Shown: positions 50,672 to 59,527 of the stretch, piece by piece
Layout: each line of letters starts with the position of its first letter
How positions within the stretch are numbered: the stretch's first letter is position 1
Notes under the pieces: model-generated
What the model was told of the DNA's origin: nothing
Database searches by the model: none
Seen by the model: the letters and a program-made list of their open reading frames with translations, nothing else
Assembly: GCF_900172315.1 (NCBI RefSeq)
Contig: NZ_FWFV01000007.1
Location: 1-64,000, forward strand
Direction: 5' to 3'
Length of the DNA stretch: 64,000 nt
DNA from: Palleronia marisminoris
Lineage (GTDB): Bacteria > Pseudomonadota > Alphaproteobacteria > Rhodobacterales > Rhodobacteraceae
Translations under genes and position numbers: made by a program

Positions 50672-51937
50672 TTAGAGCCACCCGGGCAGCCTATCGCGCC
50701 CCAGCATCTCGTCAATCGTCGGGCGGGCACGTATGACGGCGAATTGATCGCCGCGGACCAGCACTTCGGGGACCAGCGGGCGCGAGTTGTACTCGCTGGC
50801 CATCACCGCAGCGTAGGCCCCGGCCGAGCGGAAGGCCAGCAGATCGCCCTCGGCCAAGGGCGGCATGGGGCGCGAGCGGGCAAAGGTGTCGCCGGATTCG
50901 CAGACCGGGCCGACGATGTCGGCCTCCTGCTGCTCGACGCCGGCCGCCGGTTCATTCAGCGGGACGATGTCATGATGCGCACCGTACATGGCCGGACGGA
51001 TCAGGTCGTTCATCGCCCCGTCCACGATCAGCCAGCGGCGGTCCGATTCTTCCTTCACGTAGAGCAGCTTGGTCATCAGGATGCCTGCGTTGCCAGCGAT
51101 CAGGCGGCCGGGCTCGATCTCGATCTCGCAGCCGAGATCGCCCACGGTGCGCTGGACCAGCGCGCCGTATTCGGCGGGAAGGGGCGGGGCTTCATTGCCG
51201 CGGGTGTAGGGGATGCCGAGGCCGCCACCGAGGTCCAGCCGGCGGATGTCATGCCCGTCTTCGCGCAGCTGGTGCGTCAGCTCGGCGACCTTCGTATAGG
51301 CCTGCTCGAACGGATCGAGAGAGGTCAGCTGCGAGCCGATATGGACGTCGATGCCGATAACCTCGATCCCCGGCAGCGAAGCGGCCAGCGCGTATATGTC
51401 GCGGGCGCGCTCCAGGGGCACGCCGAACTTGTCGGTCTTGCGGCCGGTCGCGATTTTCTCGTGCGTCCGCGCGTCCACGTCGGGGTTCACGCGCAGCGCG
51501 ATCGGGGCGGTGGCGCCAAGGCGGTCGGCAACCTCGGACAGGGCGCGCAACTCGGGCTCGCTTTCGACGTTGAACTGGCGGATGCCGCCCTGGAGCGCCT
51601 CGGCCATCTCCTCGCGGGTCTTGCCGACGCCGGAAAAGACGATGCGGTCGCCGGGGATGCCGGCCGCGCGGGCGCGGGCGTATTCGCCGCCCGACACGAC
51701 GTCCATGCCTGCCCCCAGATCGCCCAGAAGCTTCAGGATCGCCAGGTTCGACAGCGACTTCATCGCAAAGCACACGAGGTGGTCCATTCCCGACAGCGCG
51801 TCGTCGAACAGCTGGAAGTGGCGCGTCAGCGTGGCGGTCGAGTAGACGTAGCAGGGCGTGCCGACCGCGGCTGCGATTTCGGCCAGGTCGACATCCTCGG
51901 CATGGAGGCGGCCGTTCTTGTAGTTGAAATGGTCCAT
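50672..51937 (-). CDS. lysA: Diaminopimelate decarboxylase
   Basis: A 421-residue pyridoxal-phosphate enzyme, the last step of lysine synthesis. The Schiff-base lysine is Lys60 (CFAMKSL), with VHIGSQLTSLDPFEQ, GGGLGIPY, EPGRLIAGNAG for phosphate and substrate binding, and the dimer-contributed cysteine in GPVCESGDTFA. GAYAAVMASEYNSRP ends the active site. The start at 51937 matches the family; the upstream extension of the frame is rejected. It is followed by the TIGR02302 gene in the same direction. Confidence 0.97.
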   Translation of the reverse strand: MDHFNYKNGRLHAEDVDLAEIAAAVGTPCYVYSTATLTRHFQLFDDALSGMDHLVCFAMKSLSNLAILKLLGDLGAGMDVVSGGEYARARAAGIPGDRIVFSGVGKTREEMAEALQGGIRQFNVESEPELRALSEVADRLGATAPIALRVNPDVDARTHEKIATGRKTDKFGVPLERARDIYALAASLPGIEVIGIDVHIGSQLTSLDPFEQAYTKVAELTHQLREDGHDIRRLDLGGGLGIPYTRGNEAPPLPAEYGALVQRTVGDLGCEIEIEPGRLIAGNAGILMTKLLYVKEESDRRWLIVDGAMNDLIRPAMYGAHHDIVPLNEPAAGVEQQEADIVGPVCESGDTFARSRPMPPLAEGDLLAFRSAGAYAAVMASEYNSRPLVPEVLVRGDQFAVIRARPTIDEMLGRDRLPGWL

Positions 51938-52008
51938 GGTCGTCCTCGCGCGTCGAAGCGTGGATGCAGTACGGCCGCGCGGGGGCGGGAACAAGGGGCG
52001 GGGCCAAC

Positions 52009-52041
52009 GAAAAAACCCCCCGAACGGGCGTCCGGAGGGCT
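52009..52041 (-). terminator. Intrinsic terminator of rpsU
   Basis: Read on the minus strand, CCCTCCG and CGGGGGG arms (with one G-U pair) enclose a short loop, followed by a run of six T. It begins about 35 bases after the rpsU stop and separates it from lysA, which is read in the same direction. Confidence 0.8.
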
Positions 52042-52073
52042 TCGATCTTTCGGTTCGGCAATGCCGAGAGGGT

Positions 52074-52280
52074 TTACATCATACCCTCGCGCTGGGCCTT
52101 CTTCCGGGCGAGCTTGCGCTGCCGGCGGATAGCTTCAGCCTTCTCGCGCGCCTTCTTCTCCGAAGGTTTCTCGAAATGTTGCTTGAGCTTCATCTCGCGA
52201 AATACACCTTCACGCTGGAGCTTCTTCTTCAGGGCACGAAGCGCTTGATCGACATTGTTGTCACGAACGCTAACCTGCAT
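52074..52280 (-). CDS. rpsU: 30S ribosomal protein S21
   Basis: A 68-residue basic protein of the small subunit, beginning [25 protein letters not shown], with [20 protein letters not shown] typical of the longer alphaproteobacterial form. S21 helps mRNA base pair with 16S rRNA. It has its own predicted promoter and terminator, so it is a single-gene unit. A GNRA-type hairpin sits between the ribosome binding site and start. Confidence 0.97.
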   Translation of the reverse strand: MQVSVRDNNVDQALRALKKKLQREGVFREMKLKQHFEKPSEKKAREKAEAIRRQRKLARKKAQREGMM

Positions 52281-52298
52281 GTGGTTTTCACCACCTTT
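52281..52298 (-). promoter_or_regulatory. Hairpin in the rpsU leader between Shine-Dalgarno and start
   Basis: Read on the minus strand, AAAGG (52298-52294) is followed by GTGGT-GAAA-ACCAC (52294-52281), a 5-bp stem with a GAAA tetraloop ending at the base before the ATG. Folding would bring the Shine-Dalgarno next to the start codon or hide part of it. Possible control of S21 translation is an inference. Confidence 0.5.
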
Positions 52299-52334
52299 CT
52301 AGTCTGGAGTTTCGGAACGTCTGCAGGAGGTGGC

Positions 52335-52363
52335 CTTATACGCAGGCCTCCCTAGTTTGTCTA
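52335..52363 (-). promoter_or_regulatory. Predicted sigma-70-type promoter of rpsU
   Basis: TAGACA (52363-52358) and TATAAG (52340-52335) on the minus strand are separated by exactly 17 bases, each matching the consensus at 5 of 6. It is the best promoter match in the window. The predicted leader is about 45-50 bases. Confidence 0.65.
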
Positions 52364-52388
52364 GCGAAACGAACGCCCCGGAGGTTCC

Positions 52389-53075
52389 ATGGACAATCCC
52401 CAAGACCCGCAGGACCGCATCCTCGACGCGGCACTGGCCCACGTTCCCTTCGACGGGTGGAGCGAACAGACCCTGAAGCGTGCTGCGTCCGACGCGGACA
52501 TTCCGTTGCCCGAGGCCCGGGCGCTGTTTCCGCGCGGCGCGGTGGACCTGGCGCTGGCCTTCCACCGCCGCGGCGACGAACGCATGCTGCGCCGCGTCCG
52601 CCAAGAGAGCATGGCCGACCTGAGCTATTCGGACAAGGTCGCGCGGGCGATCTGGCTGCGCCTCGATTCCGTGGACAAGGAGGCGGCGCGCCGCGCCACG
52701 ACGCTGTTCGCGCTGCCGAACCACGCCGCCGACGGAATGCGCGCCCTGTGGGGCACAGCGGACGCGATCTGGTCCGCGCTGGGCGACAAGTCGAACGACG
52801 GAAACTGGTATTCCAAGAGGGCGACGCTGACCGGGGTCTACGGCTCGGTCGTGCTGTTCTGGCTGGGCGATGCGTCGCTGGATCACGCGGACACGAAGGC
52901 CTTCATCGCGCGGCGGATCTCGGACGTGATGCGGTTCGAGCGGATGAAATCGTCGGTCAGCGCAAATCCGGTCGGGCGGGTGGTCATGGCGGGGCCGAAC
53001 TTCCTGATGTCCCGCCTGCGCGCCCCGATCCGCCCACCGAGAGGCTTTCCCGGAACGACCGGCACGCGGCCGTAA
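52389..53075 (+). CDS. coq9: COQ9 family protein
   Basis: A 228-residue protein of the COQ9 family, lipid-binding proteins that present ubiquinone intermediates to hydroxylases such as COQ7. The TetR-like helical start DRILDAALAHVPFDGWSEQTLKRAA and the C-terminal VLFWLGDASLDHADTKAFIARRI are the typical segments. It is divergent from rpsU and read with a quinone oxidoreductase gene three bases downstream. Confidence 0.9.
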   Translation: MDNPQDPQDRILDAALAHVPFDGWSEQTLKRAASDADIPLPEARALFPRGAVDLALAFHRRGDERMLRRVRQESMADLSYSDKVARAIWLRLDSVDKEAARRATTLFALPNHAADGMRALWGTADAIWSALGDKSNDGNWYSKRATLTGVYGSVVLFWLGDASLDHADTKAFIARRISDVMRFERMKSSVSANPVGRVVMAGPNFLMSRLRAPIRPPRGFPGTTGTRP

Positions 53076-53078
53076 CCC

Positions 53079-54071
53079 ATGACCGTGCCGACGAAGATGC
53101 AGGCCATTGAGATCGCGCGCCCCGGTGGCCCCGAGGTCCTGACCCCGACCGAACGCGACGTGCCCGTGCCCGGTGCCGGAGAGGTGCTGATCCGCGTGGC
53201 CTGGGCCGGGGTGAACCGGCCCGATGCGCTGCAGCGGGCCGGTGCGTATGACCCGCCGCCGGGCGCCTCGGACCTTCCGGGGCTGGAGTGTTCGGGCGAG
53301 GTCGTAGCGGTTGGCGAAGGTGCAGCGCGCCAGGTGGGCGAGCAGGTTTGCGCCCTGCTGCCGGGCGGGGGCTACGCGGAATATGTCGTGACCCCGGCGG
53401 CGCATTGCCTGCCGATCCCGCGCGGGCTGTCGTTGCAGCAGGCCGCCGCGCTGCCCGAGACGGTCTTCACCGTCTGGTCGAACGTGTTCCAGCGGGGCGG
53501 GCTGGAGGCGGGCGAGACGTTCCTGATCCACGGCGGCTCGTCCGGCATCGGGACGACGGCGATCCAGCTTGCCCGGGCCTTCGGCGCACGGGTGATCGCG
53601 ACAGCCGGATCGCCCGAGAAGTGCCGCGCCTGCGAGGAACTGGGCGCCGAACGCGCGATCAACTACCGCGAGGAGGATTTCGCCGCCGTCCTGAAGGAGT
53701 TCGGCGGCGCGGACGTGATCCTCGACATGGTCGGGGGCGACTACATCCCCCGCAACGTGAAGGCCCTGAAACTCGACGGGCGGCTGGTGATGATCGCCTT
53801 CCTTGGCGGACCGAAAGCCGAACTGAACTTTACGCAGGTCATGGTCAAGCGGCTCACGCTGACCGGCTCGACCTTGCGGCCGCAATCGGACGCGGCGAAG
53901 GCTGCGATCGCCGAGGCCGTGGCCAAACATGTCTGGCCGCTGGTCGAGGCAGGCAAGCTGCGCCCCGTGATGGACGAAAGCTTCGCCCTGCAGGATGCCG
54001 CGAAGGCCCATGCGCGGATGGAAGCGTCCGAGCATATCGGCAAGATCACTCTGGAAGTGGCGGGCGGCTGA
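53079..54071 (+). CDS. NAD(P)H:quinone oxidoreductase (PIG3/QOR type)
   Basis: A 330-residue zinc-independent medium-chain dehydrogenase. The start MQAIEIARPGGPEVL, WAGVNRPDALQRAGAYDPPPGASDLPGLECSG, the NADPH-binding GGSSGIGTTAIQLARAFGARVIATAGS and LTGSTLRP are all typical of the TP53I3/PIG3-like branch. It reduces quinones by one electron with NADPH, a role in redox stress. It follows coq9 by three bases and converges on the RNase T2 gene. Confidence 0.9.
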   Translation: MTVPTKMQAIEIARPGGPEVLTPTERDVPVPGAGEVLIRVAWAGVNRPDALQRAGAYDPPPGASDLPGLECSGEVVAVGEGAARQVGEQVCALLPGGGYAEYVVTPAAHCLPIPRGLSLQQAAALPETVFTVWSNVFQRGGLEAGETFLIHGGSSGIGTTAIQLARAFGARVIATAGSPEKCRACEELGAERAINYREEDFAAVLKEFGGADVILDMVGGDYIPRNVKALKLDGRLVMIAFLGGPKAELNFTQVMVKRLTLTGSTLRPQSDAAKAAIAEAVAKHVWPLVEAGKLRPVMDESFALQDAAKAHARMEASEHIGKITLEVAGG

Positions 54072-54074
54072 TCC

Positions 54075-54698
54075 TCAGCGGATGGGGTCCAGCAGCGCGT
54101 CCGCAAGGGTGCAGTCGCGGATGACGTCGGCACCGCAGCGGCGGGGCGTCAGGTCGTCGCGGGTCAGGCAGATCCGCGCCTCCTGCACCCGGCCCGACCG
54201 GCAGGTGATGGTGATCGCGTCGGGGAAGAGGCCGGGGTTCGCCTTGAGGAACGCCTCTTCCACCACGCGGGCGGGGAGACGAACGGGATCTTCCAGCTGG
54301 CGCAGCACCTCGGGGCGTTCGATCGCGGCATAGGCGTCGCGCGAGCGTTCAAAATACCCGTCGGAGGTCAGCCCCGAGCAGCGCCCGTGCTTCTGCCATT
54401 CGTGCCACGCCAGCCCGCCCGTGCCCATGATGTCGGCCATCGCGGCGGTCTCGGCGCGTGACGGATCGGCCGCATTGGTCGCGCAATATTCGGGATATCC
54501 GTTCTCGTGTTGCGGCCAAAGGCCATGCAGGATCCATCCCAGCGGCCGGTCGCATTGCGGCGAGCCCTGCGCGTCGCCTTCCAGCGCGCACCACGTCGGC
54601 GACCAGCTGAGCGACAGGACATAGTAGTCGAACGCGCCGGCTTCGTCGGCGCGGGCGGGCAGGGCGAAGGCAATGAGAACCGCAAGAACGCGAAGCAT
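54075..54698 (-). CDS. Secreted ribonuclease T2
   Basis: A 207-residue RNase T2 with a signal peptide (MLRVLAVLIAFALPARA, cut near residue 17). The two catalytic segments are WILHGLWPQ with His58 and HEWQKHGRC with His99, Glu100, Lys103 and His104. It would degrade RNA in the periplasm or outside the cell to release nucleotides, or act in stress. Several cysteines (Cys37, Cys49, Cys72, Cys107) probably form disulfides. The longer frame upstream overlaps trcR on the opposite strand and is rejected. Confidence 0.92.
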   Translation of the reverse strand: MLRVLAVLIAFALPARADEAGAFDYYVLSLSWSPTWCALEGDAQGSPQCDRPLGWILHGLWPQHENGYPEYCATNAADPSRAETAAMADIMGTGGLAWHEWQKHGRCSGLTSDGYFERSRDAYAAIERPEVLRQLEDPVRLPARVVEEAFLKANPGLFPDAITITCRSGRVQEARICLTRDDLTPRRCGADVIRDCTLADALLDPIR

Positions 54699-54836
54699 TT
54701 GGCTCTTTCCATGTTGCGCCACGGTGACTATATCCTCCGCGAGTTCCCCTACAATGCGAACTTGGCCCGTTTCCCGGGTCGGCCCCACCCGGGGCCACGG
54801 ACGAGCCATGTGCGCGCGACGAAGGAGACGAGAGAG

Positions 54837-55595
54837 ATGGCGGACAAACCGATCATGGCGAAGGCCACCGCGGTCTGGCTGGTGGACAACACGACCCTGA
54901 CCTTCAAGCAGGTGGCCGATTTCTGCGGCCTGCACGAGCTCGAGGTGCAGGGCATCGCCGATGGCGACGTGGCCACGGGCGTCAAGGGCTTCGACCCGAT
55001 CGCCAACAACCAGCTGACCCAGGACGAGATCGACAAGGCCGAGAAGAACCCGGCCTACAGTCTCAAGCTGAAGTTCAACCCCGCTTCGGTCGGCGAGGAA
55101 AAGCGTCGCGGCCCCCGCTACACGCCCCTGTCGAAGCGTCAGGACCGCCCCGCCGCGATCCTGTGGCTGGTCAAGTTCCACCCCGAGCTTGCGGACAGCC
55201 AGATCTCGAAGCTTGTCGGCACCACCAAGCCGACGATCCAGTCGATCCGCGAGCGGACGCATTGGAACATCAACCAGCTTGAACCCGTCGACCCGGTGGC
55301 GCTGGGCCTCTGCAAGCAGTCGGAACTGGACCTTGCCGTGCAGAAGGCCGCCTCCAAGCGGGCGCAGGACGGTCAGGTGATGTCCGATGACGAGCGTCGC
55401 AAGCTCGTCTCGACCGAGCAGAGCCTCGCGGGCGAGACCGAGCCCAAGATGCCCTCGGCCATTTCCGGGCTGGAGCAGTTCAAGCTGTCCGACACCGGCG
55501 AAGAGCTGGAAGAGGATGACGACCGCGACGTCAGCGACGCCGAAAGCTTCTTCAATCTGCCGAGCGACGAGCAGGACGAGGACGACAACGCCTGA
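54837..55595 (+). CDS. trcR: Cell cycle transcriptional regulator TrcR (DUF1013)
   Basis: A 252-residue protein of the DUF1013 family, named TrcR and described as a cell-cycle regulator in alphaproteobacteria. [19 protein letters not shown] and [18 protein letters not shown] are its start; [19 protein letters not shown] (about 124-142) looks like a helix-turn-helix. The acidic C-terminal tail ([15 protein letters not shown]) is probably disordered. GAAGGAGA lies before the ATG. A weak promoter (TTTCCA and TATATC 17 bases apart, 54706-54734) overlaps the start of the divergent RNase gene. A hairpin terminator follows. Confidence 0.9.
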   Translation: MADKPIMAKATAVWLVDNTTLTFKQVADFCGLHELEVQGIADGDVATGVKGFDPIANNQLTQDEIDKAEKNPAYSLKLKFNPASVGEEKRRGPRYTPLSKRQDRPAAILWLVKFHPELADSQISKLVGTTKPTIQSIRERTHWNINQLEPVDPVALGLCKQSELDLAVQKAASKRAQDGQVMSDDERRKLVSTEQSLAGETEPKMPSAISGLEQFKLSDTGEELEEDDDRDVSDAESFFNLPSDEQDEDDNA

Positions 55596-55621
55596 AGGCG
55601 CGTCCTCAACTCGGAACAGGG

Positions 55622-55652
55622 ACGGGCGCCATTCGGGCGCCCGTTTGCGTTT
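55622..55652 (+). terminator. Intrinsic terminator of trcR
   Basis: An 8-bp stem, ACGGGCGC (55622-55629) with GCGCCCGT (55637-55644), is followed by TTTGCGTTT. It begins 26 bases after the trcR stop and separates the gene from acpS. Confidence 0.75.
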
Positions 55653-55725
55653 CTGCGGGGCGTGGCGCCCTTCCACCACCGGCCCAACCCCGGTATTCCC
55701 CAAGGCGGCAACAGGGAGGCGCAGG

Positions 55726-56139
55726 ATGATCCTCGGCATCGGCACGGATCTTGCGAATATCGACCGGATCGCCGGGACGCTCGACCGGTTCGGCGATCGC
55801 TTCCGCAACCGCGTCTTCACCGCGACCGAACAGCAGAAGGCCGAACGCCGCTCGGACGTCGCCGGAACCTACGCCAAGCGGTGGGCGGCGAAGGAGGCAT
55901 GCTCGAAGGCGCTGGGTACGGGGCTTCGCATGGGGATCGCGTGGAAGGACATGGCGGTGTCGAACCTGGCGACCGGCCAGCCCGTGATGGAGGTGACGGG
56001 CTGGGCCGCCGACCGTCTTGCGGCAATGACGCCTGCCGGTCACGAAGCCATCATCCACGTCACTCTGACCGACGATCACCCCTGGGCGCAGGCCTTCGTT
56101 GTGATCGAGGCGCGGCCCCTCGCCACACCGGGTGCCTGA
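55726..56139 (+). CDS. acpS: Holo-[acyl-carrier-protein] synthase
   Basis: A 137-residue enzyme transferring phosphopantetheine from CoA to acyl carrier protein. The start [15 protein letters not shown] holds metal ligand Asp8, and [15 protein letters not shown] carries the other, Glu, ligand. AGGGAGG precedes the ATG at 55726. In relatives pdxJ usually lies upstream and lepB directly downstream; here trcR is upstream and a deaminase gene intervenes before lepB. Confidence 0.95.
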   Translation: MILGIGTDLANIDRIAGTLDRFGDRFRNRVFTATEQQKAERRSDVAGTYAKRWAAKEACSKALGTGLRMGIAWKDMAVSNLATGQPVMEVTGWAADRLAAMTPAGHEAIIHVTLTDDHPWAQAFVVIEARPLATPGA

Positions 56140-56175
56140 GCGGAACCGGCAAAGCCCGGCCTCCGTTCTGGCCGC

Positions 56176-56661
56176 ATGAGCAAACACGAGATAGACCCGA
56201 CCGAGGCCGAGCTCGGCGCGCTTGGCCACGCCATCCGCCGCGCGCTGGAAGTCGCCAACCGCCACGACGACCGCGCGCCCATCGTCGCCGCCGTCCTTCT
56301 GGACGACGAGGTCGTCGCCTGGGGCGACAACGAGGTGCATGTGGCGAACGACCCCACCCGTCATGCCGAGATCGTCGCCATCGCCAATGCTTGCGCCGAT
56401 CGCCCCGAAGGGATTGCCGGTGCCACGGTCGTCACGTCGCTTCAACCCTGCGAGATGTGCCTTGGCGCCATGGGCATGGCCGGGGTGGAGCGGGTCGTGT
56501 TCGCCGCGGGCAAGGCCTCGGTCCGCGGCGGCTATTTCGCCTATCCGGACCTCGGAATCGACGATTTCGCCAAAGCCGCCAGCGGGTCCCTCGGCTGGGC
56601 CGGCCCGCTGATGGAGGCCGATGTCCTCAGGCTCTACGCCGACCCCGATCGCGAGCATTGA
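56176..56661 (+). CDS. Nucleoside/guanine deaminase of the CDA fold
   Basis: A 161-residue zinc deaminase. The zinc site has HAE (63-65) in DPTRHAEIVAIANA and PCEMC (91-95). DPTxHAE and the overall length are typical of guanine deaminase (GuaD) and related nucleoside deaminases rather than of TadA, whose NxxxxHAE and RNA-binding loop differ. It is inserted between acpS and lepB and shares their direction. The true substrate (guanine, cytosine, or other) cannot be settled by eye. Confidence 0.88.
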   Translation: MSKHEIDPTEAELGALGHAIRRALEVANRHDDRAPIVAAVLLDDEVVAWGDNEVHVANDPTRHAEIVAIANACADRPEGIAGATVVTSLQPCEMCLGAMGMAGVERVVFAAGKASVRGGYFAYPDLGIDDFAKAASGSLGWAGPLMEADVLRLYADPDREH

Positions 56662-56712
56662 CGCCGCCCGAGCCTTCGCTCATCTAGGCGCCGCACCAGC
56701 GGGAGAGCGGGA

Positions 56713-57498
56713 ATGGCGAAGCGCGAGAAGGAGGGCGGCATCCTCGAGACCGTCAAGACGGTAGTCTATGCGCTGGTGATCGCCGGGCTGTTCCGCACGC
56801 TGTTCTTCCAGCCGTTCTGGATTCCGTCGGGCTCGATGAAGGACACGCTGCTGGTCGGCGACTTCCTCTTCGTCAACAAGATGGCTTACGGCTATTCCCA
56901 GTATTCCTGCCCGTTCTCGATGTGCACCTTCATCGACGGTCGCTGGTTCGGATCGGAGCCCGACCGCGGCGATGTCGTGGTGTTCCGCCACCCGGTCACC
57001 GGATCGGACTTCATCAAGCGCCTGATCGGCCTGCCGGGCGACCGGATTCAGGTCCGCGACGGGGTTCTTTATATCAACGACGAAGAGGCCGTGCAGGAAG
57101 AGGCGGGCACCTTCGTCGAGACCTTCGACAAGCAGGGCCCCGTCGGCAACCTGCCGCAATGCGAGAACGCGGGCGTGGCATTGGGTCAGGACTGCCTCAA
57201 GTCGCGCTACATGGAAACGCTGCCCGGCGGCACGACCCACAGCATCCTGAACGTGCGCGACTCGCGCCTCGACGACACGCCCGTCTACACGGTGCCCGAG
57301 GGGCATTTCTTCTTCATGGGCGACAACCGCGACAACTCGACCGATAGCCGCGTCAGCCAGAACGCGATGGGCGTGGGCTTCGTGCCGTTCGAGAACCTCG
57401 TGGGGCGGGCAGACCGGGTGATCTTTTCATCCGCCGGACGGTCCATGCTGTTCTTCTGGACATGGCGCCTCGACCGCTTCTTCGAGGAGATCGTGTGA
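56713..57498 (+). CDS. lepB: Signal peptidase I
   Basis: A 261-residue membrane protease removing signal peptides. The single N-terminal helix is followed by catalytic Ser41 (PSGSMKDTL) and Lys102 ([13 protein letters not shown]), with [17 protein letters not shown] as the family's third box. Two cysteines near residue 66-71 (SCPFSMC) are an unusual insertion common in Rhodobacteraceae. The stop overlaps the rnc GTG start by four bases. Confidence 0.97.
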   Translation: MAKREKEGGILETVKTVVYALVIAGLFRTLFFQPFWIPSGSMKDTLLVGDFLFVNKMAYGYSQYSCPFSMCTFIDGRWFGSEPDRGDVVVFRHPVTGSDFIKRLIGLPGDRIQVRDGVLYINDEEAVQEEAGTFVETFDKQGPVGNLPQCENAGVALGQDCLKSRYMETLPGGTTHSILNVRDSRLDDTPVYTVPEGHFFFMGDNRDNSTDSRVSQNAMGVGFVPFENLVGRADRVIFSSAGRSMLFFWTWRLDRFFEEIV

Positions 57499-58172
57499 AG
57501 CTGTCGGCTCAGCAGCGCGCCTTTGCCGAAGAGCTGGGCCATGACTTCATCCGGCCGGAGCTTCTGATCCGGGCGCTGACGCACGGCTCCATCGCGACCG
57601 TGACCCGCCCCGACAACCAGCGGCTGGAGTTTCTGGGCGACCGGGTGCTTGGCCTCGTGATGGCCGAGGCGCTGCTGCAGGCAGATCCCGATGCGGCCGA
57701 GGGCGCGCTTGCCCCCCGCTACAACGCGCTCGTCCGGAAAGAGACCTGCGCCGAGGTCGCAAGCGATGCGGGCCTCGGCGACGTCCTGCGGCTGGGCCGG
57801 TCCGAGATGATGTCGGGTGGCCGCCGCAAGGAGGCGCTGCTGGGCGACGCGATGGAGGCGGTGATCGCTGCGGTCTACCTCGATGGCGGGCTCGAGGCGG
57901 CGCGGGCCTGCATCATGCGCCTCTGGGGCAGTCGGATCGACAGGGTCGAGGCGGACTCGCGCGATCCCAAGACGGCGCTGCAGGAATGGGCGCAGGCCCG
58001 CAAGCTGCCGCCGCCCGAATACCCCGAGCTGAACCGAACCGGCCCCGATCACGCGCCTGTCTTCACCGTCGAGGTGCGGCTGGCGAACGGCGAGTCGGCG
58101 CGGGCCACGGCGAAATCCAAGCGCGAGGCGCAGCAGGCGGCGGCGAAGGCCCTTCTGGATCGGCTGGAGTAG
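57495..58172 (+). CDS. rnc: Ribonuclease III
   Basis: A 225-residue double-strand-specific RNase for rRNA and mRNA processing. The signature [13 protein letters not shown] (42-54, Glu45 and Asp49) and [21 protein letters not shown] are the catalytic parts; a double-stranded RNA-binding domain (about 150-225) ends the protein ([16 protein letters not shown]). GTG start at 57495 inside the lepB stop with GAGGAG upstream. Part of the lepB-rnc-era-recO cluster. Confidence 0.97.
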   Translation: MKLSAQQRAFAEELGHDFIRPELLIRALTHGSIATVTRPDNQRLEFLGDRVLGLVMAEALLQADPDAAEGALAPRYNALVRKETCAEVASDAGLGDVLRLGRSEMMSGGRRKEALLGDAMEAVIAAVYLDGGLEAARACIMRLWGSRIDRVEADSRDPKTALQEWAQARKLPPPEYPELNRTGPDHAPVFTVEVRLANGESARATAKSKREAQQAAAKALLDRLE

Positions 58173-58286
58173 GGCGCGGCCCCTTCGCGGATCGACGCGC
58201 CTCGCCTATATTGACGGGTGAAGGTGCCTCTGGTCAGCCGGGACAGACTGCCCTATGACACCGCGCCTGCAAGGAAAGGACCGTCC

Positions 58287-59189
58287 ATGACCACCCGCGC
58301 GGGCTTCGTCGCCCTGATCGGAGAGCCGAACGCCGGCAAGTCCACGCTGCTGAACCGAATGGTTGGCGCGAAGGTGTCGATCGTCACGCACAAGGTGCAG
58401 ACGACCCGCGCCCGCATCCGCGGTATCGCGATGGAAGGCGAAAGCCAGCTCGTCTTCGTGGACACTCCGGGCCTGTTCACGCCGCGCCGCAGGCTCGACC
58501 GGGCGATGATCGCCGCCGCCTGGGGCGGCGCATCCGATGCAGACCTCGTGGTCCTGCTGATCGAAGCGCATCGCGGCCTGACGGAAGGCGTGGAGCGCAT
58601 TCTGTCAACGCTGGAAGACCGCGAAGCCAAGGGCGTGATCCTGGCCATCAACAAGATCGACCGGGTCGAGGCCCCGAAGCTGCTGGGCCTGACCCAGAAG
58701 CTGAACGACCGCTTCCCCTTCGCCGAGACGTTCATGATCTCGGCCGAGAAGGGGCATGGGGTCGAGGCGCTGCGCAAGTACCTCGCCGCCGAACTGCCCG
58801 AGGGGCCGTGGCTCTATCCCGAGGACCAGATCGCGGACCTGCCCACCCGCATGATCGCCGCCGAGATCACGCGGGAGAAGCTGACCCTGCGCCTGCACCA
58901 GGAACTGCCTTACCAATTGACCGTCGAGACCGAGAACTGGGAAGAGCGCGAGGACGGCTCGGCACGGATCGACCAGGTGATCTATGTCATCCGCGACGGT
59001 CACAAGGGGATCGTGCTGGGCAAGGGCGGCGAGACGATCAAGGGTGTCAGCCAGGCTGCGCGCGAAGAGATGGTCGAATTCCTTGGCCGCCCCGTCCACC
59101 TGTTCCTTCAGGTCAAGGTTCGGCCGGGCTGGCTGGAAGAGGCCGCGCGCTATTCAGAGATCGGCCTCGACTTCAAGGACGGGGCCTGA
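58287..59189 (+). CDS. era: GTPase Era
   Basis: A 300-residue GTPase that binds the 3' end of 16S rRNA during small-subunit maturation. G1 is GEPNAGKS (12-19), G3 DTPGLF and G4 NKID are clear, and a KH domain ends it (DGHKGIVLGKGGETIKGVS). The ATG at 58287 gives the family start; an upstream GTG in frame is less likely. About 114 bases separate it from rnc. Confidence 0.97.
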   Translation: MTTRAGFVALIGEPNAGKSTLLNRMVGAKVSIVTHKVQTTRARIRGIAMEGESQLVFVDTPGLFTPRRRLDRAMIAAAWGGASDADLVVLLIEAHRGLTEGVERILSTLEDREAKGVILAINKIDRVEAPKLLGLTQKLNDRFPFAETFMISAEKGHGVEALRKYLAAELPEGPWLYPEDQIADLPTRMIAAEITREKLTLRLHQELPYQLTVETENWEEREDGSARIDQVIYVIRDGHKGIVLGKGGETIKGVSQAAREEMVEFLGRPVHLFLQVKVRPGWLEEAARYSEIGLDFKDGA

Positions 59190-59197
59190 GGCGGCTG

Positions 59198-59527
59198 ATG
59201 GCGAGGCTGGCCAGCGGCATCTGGGTCTCGGCCTACCTCATGCGCCTCGGGCAGGCGAACATTCCCGCCTACGTGACCGCACGGGGCGACGAGACGGCGG
59301 GCGCGATCTTCGTCAAATGTGCGACGCTGGACGGGCAAGCGCGGGTCTGGTCGCGCGCCTACGACTTTGAGGCCGACGCGCGGGTTTGGACCGAGTGGAG
59401 CGCCGGCCCCGAATCCGAGGTCGACGCGGCAATCCGGTCCGAACGAGGCCGCGACCGCGACCTCTGGGTGATCGAGGTCGAAAGCCGCGAGGGCCGCACC
59501 CTGCTGGATGAAGAGGGCCTCGCGTGA
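59198..59527 (+). CDS. DUF1491 family protein
   Basis: A 109-residue protein between era and recO, the usual location of DUF1491 in alphaproteobacteria. Features are [31 protein letters not shown] and a C-terminal [12 protein letters not shown]. It is soluble; the function is unknown, though its constant position suggests a role with Era or RecO. Its stop overlaps the recO GTG start. Confidence 0.88.
   Translation: MARLASGIWVSAYLMRLGQANIPAYVTARGDETAGAIFVKCATLDGQARVWSRAYDFEADARVWTEWSAGPESEVDAAIRSERGRDRDLWVIEVESREGRTLLDEEGLA

Noticed and set aside
49442-52132. 896-codon plus-strand frame
   Set aside because: Antisense to TIGR02302 and lysA; no domain and GC-driven composition.
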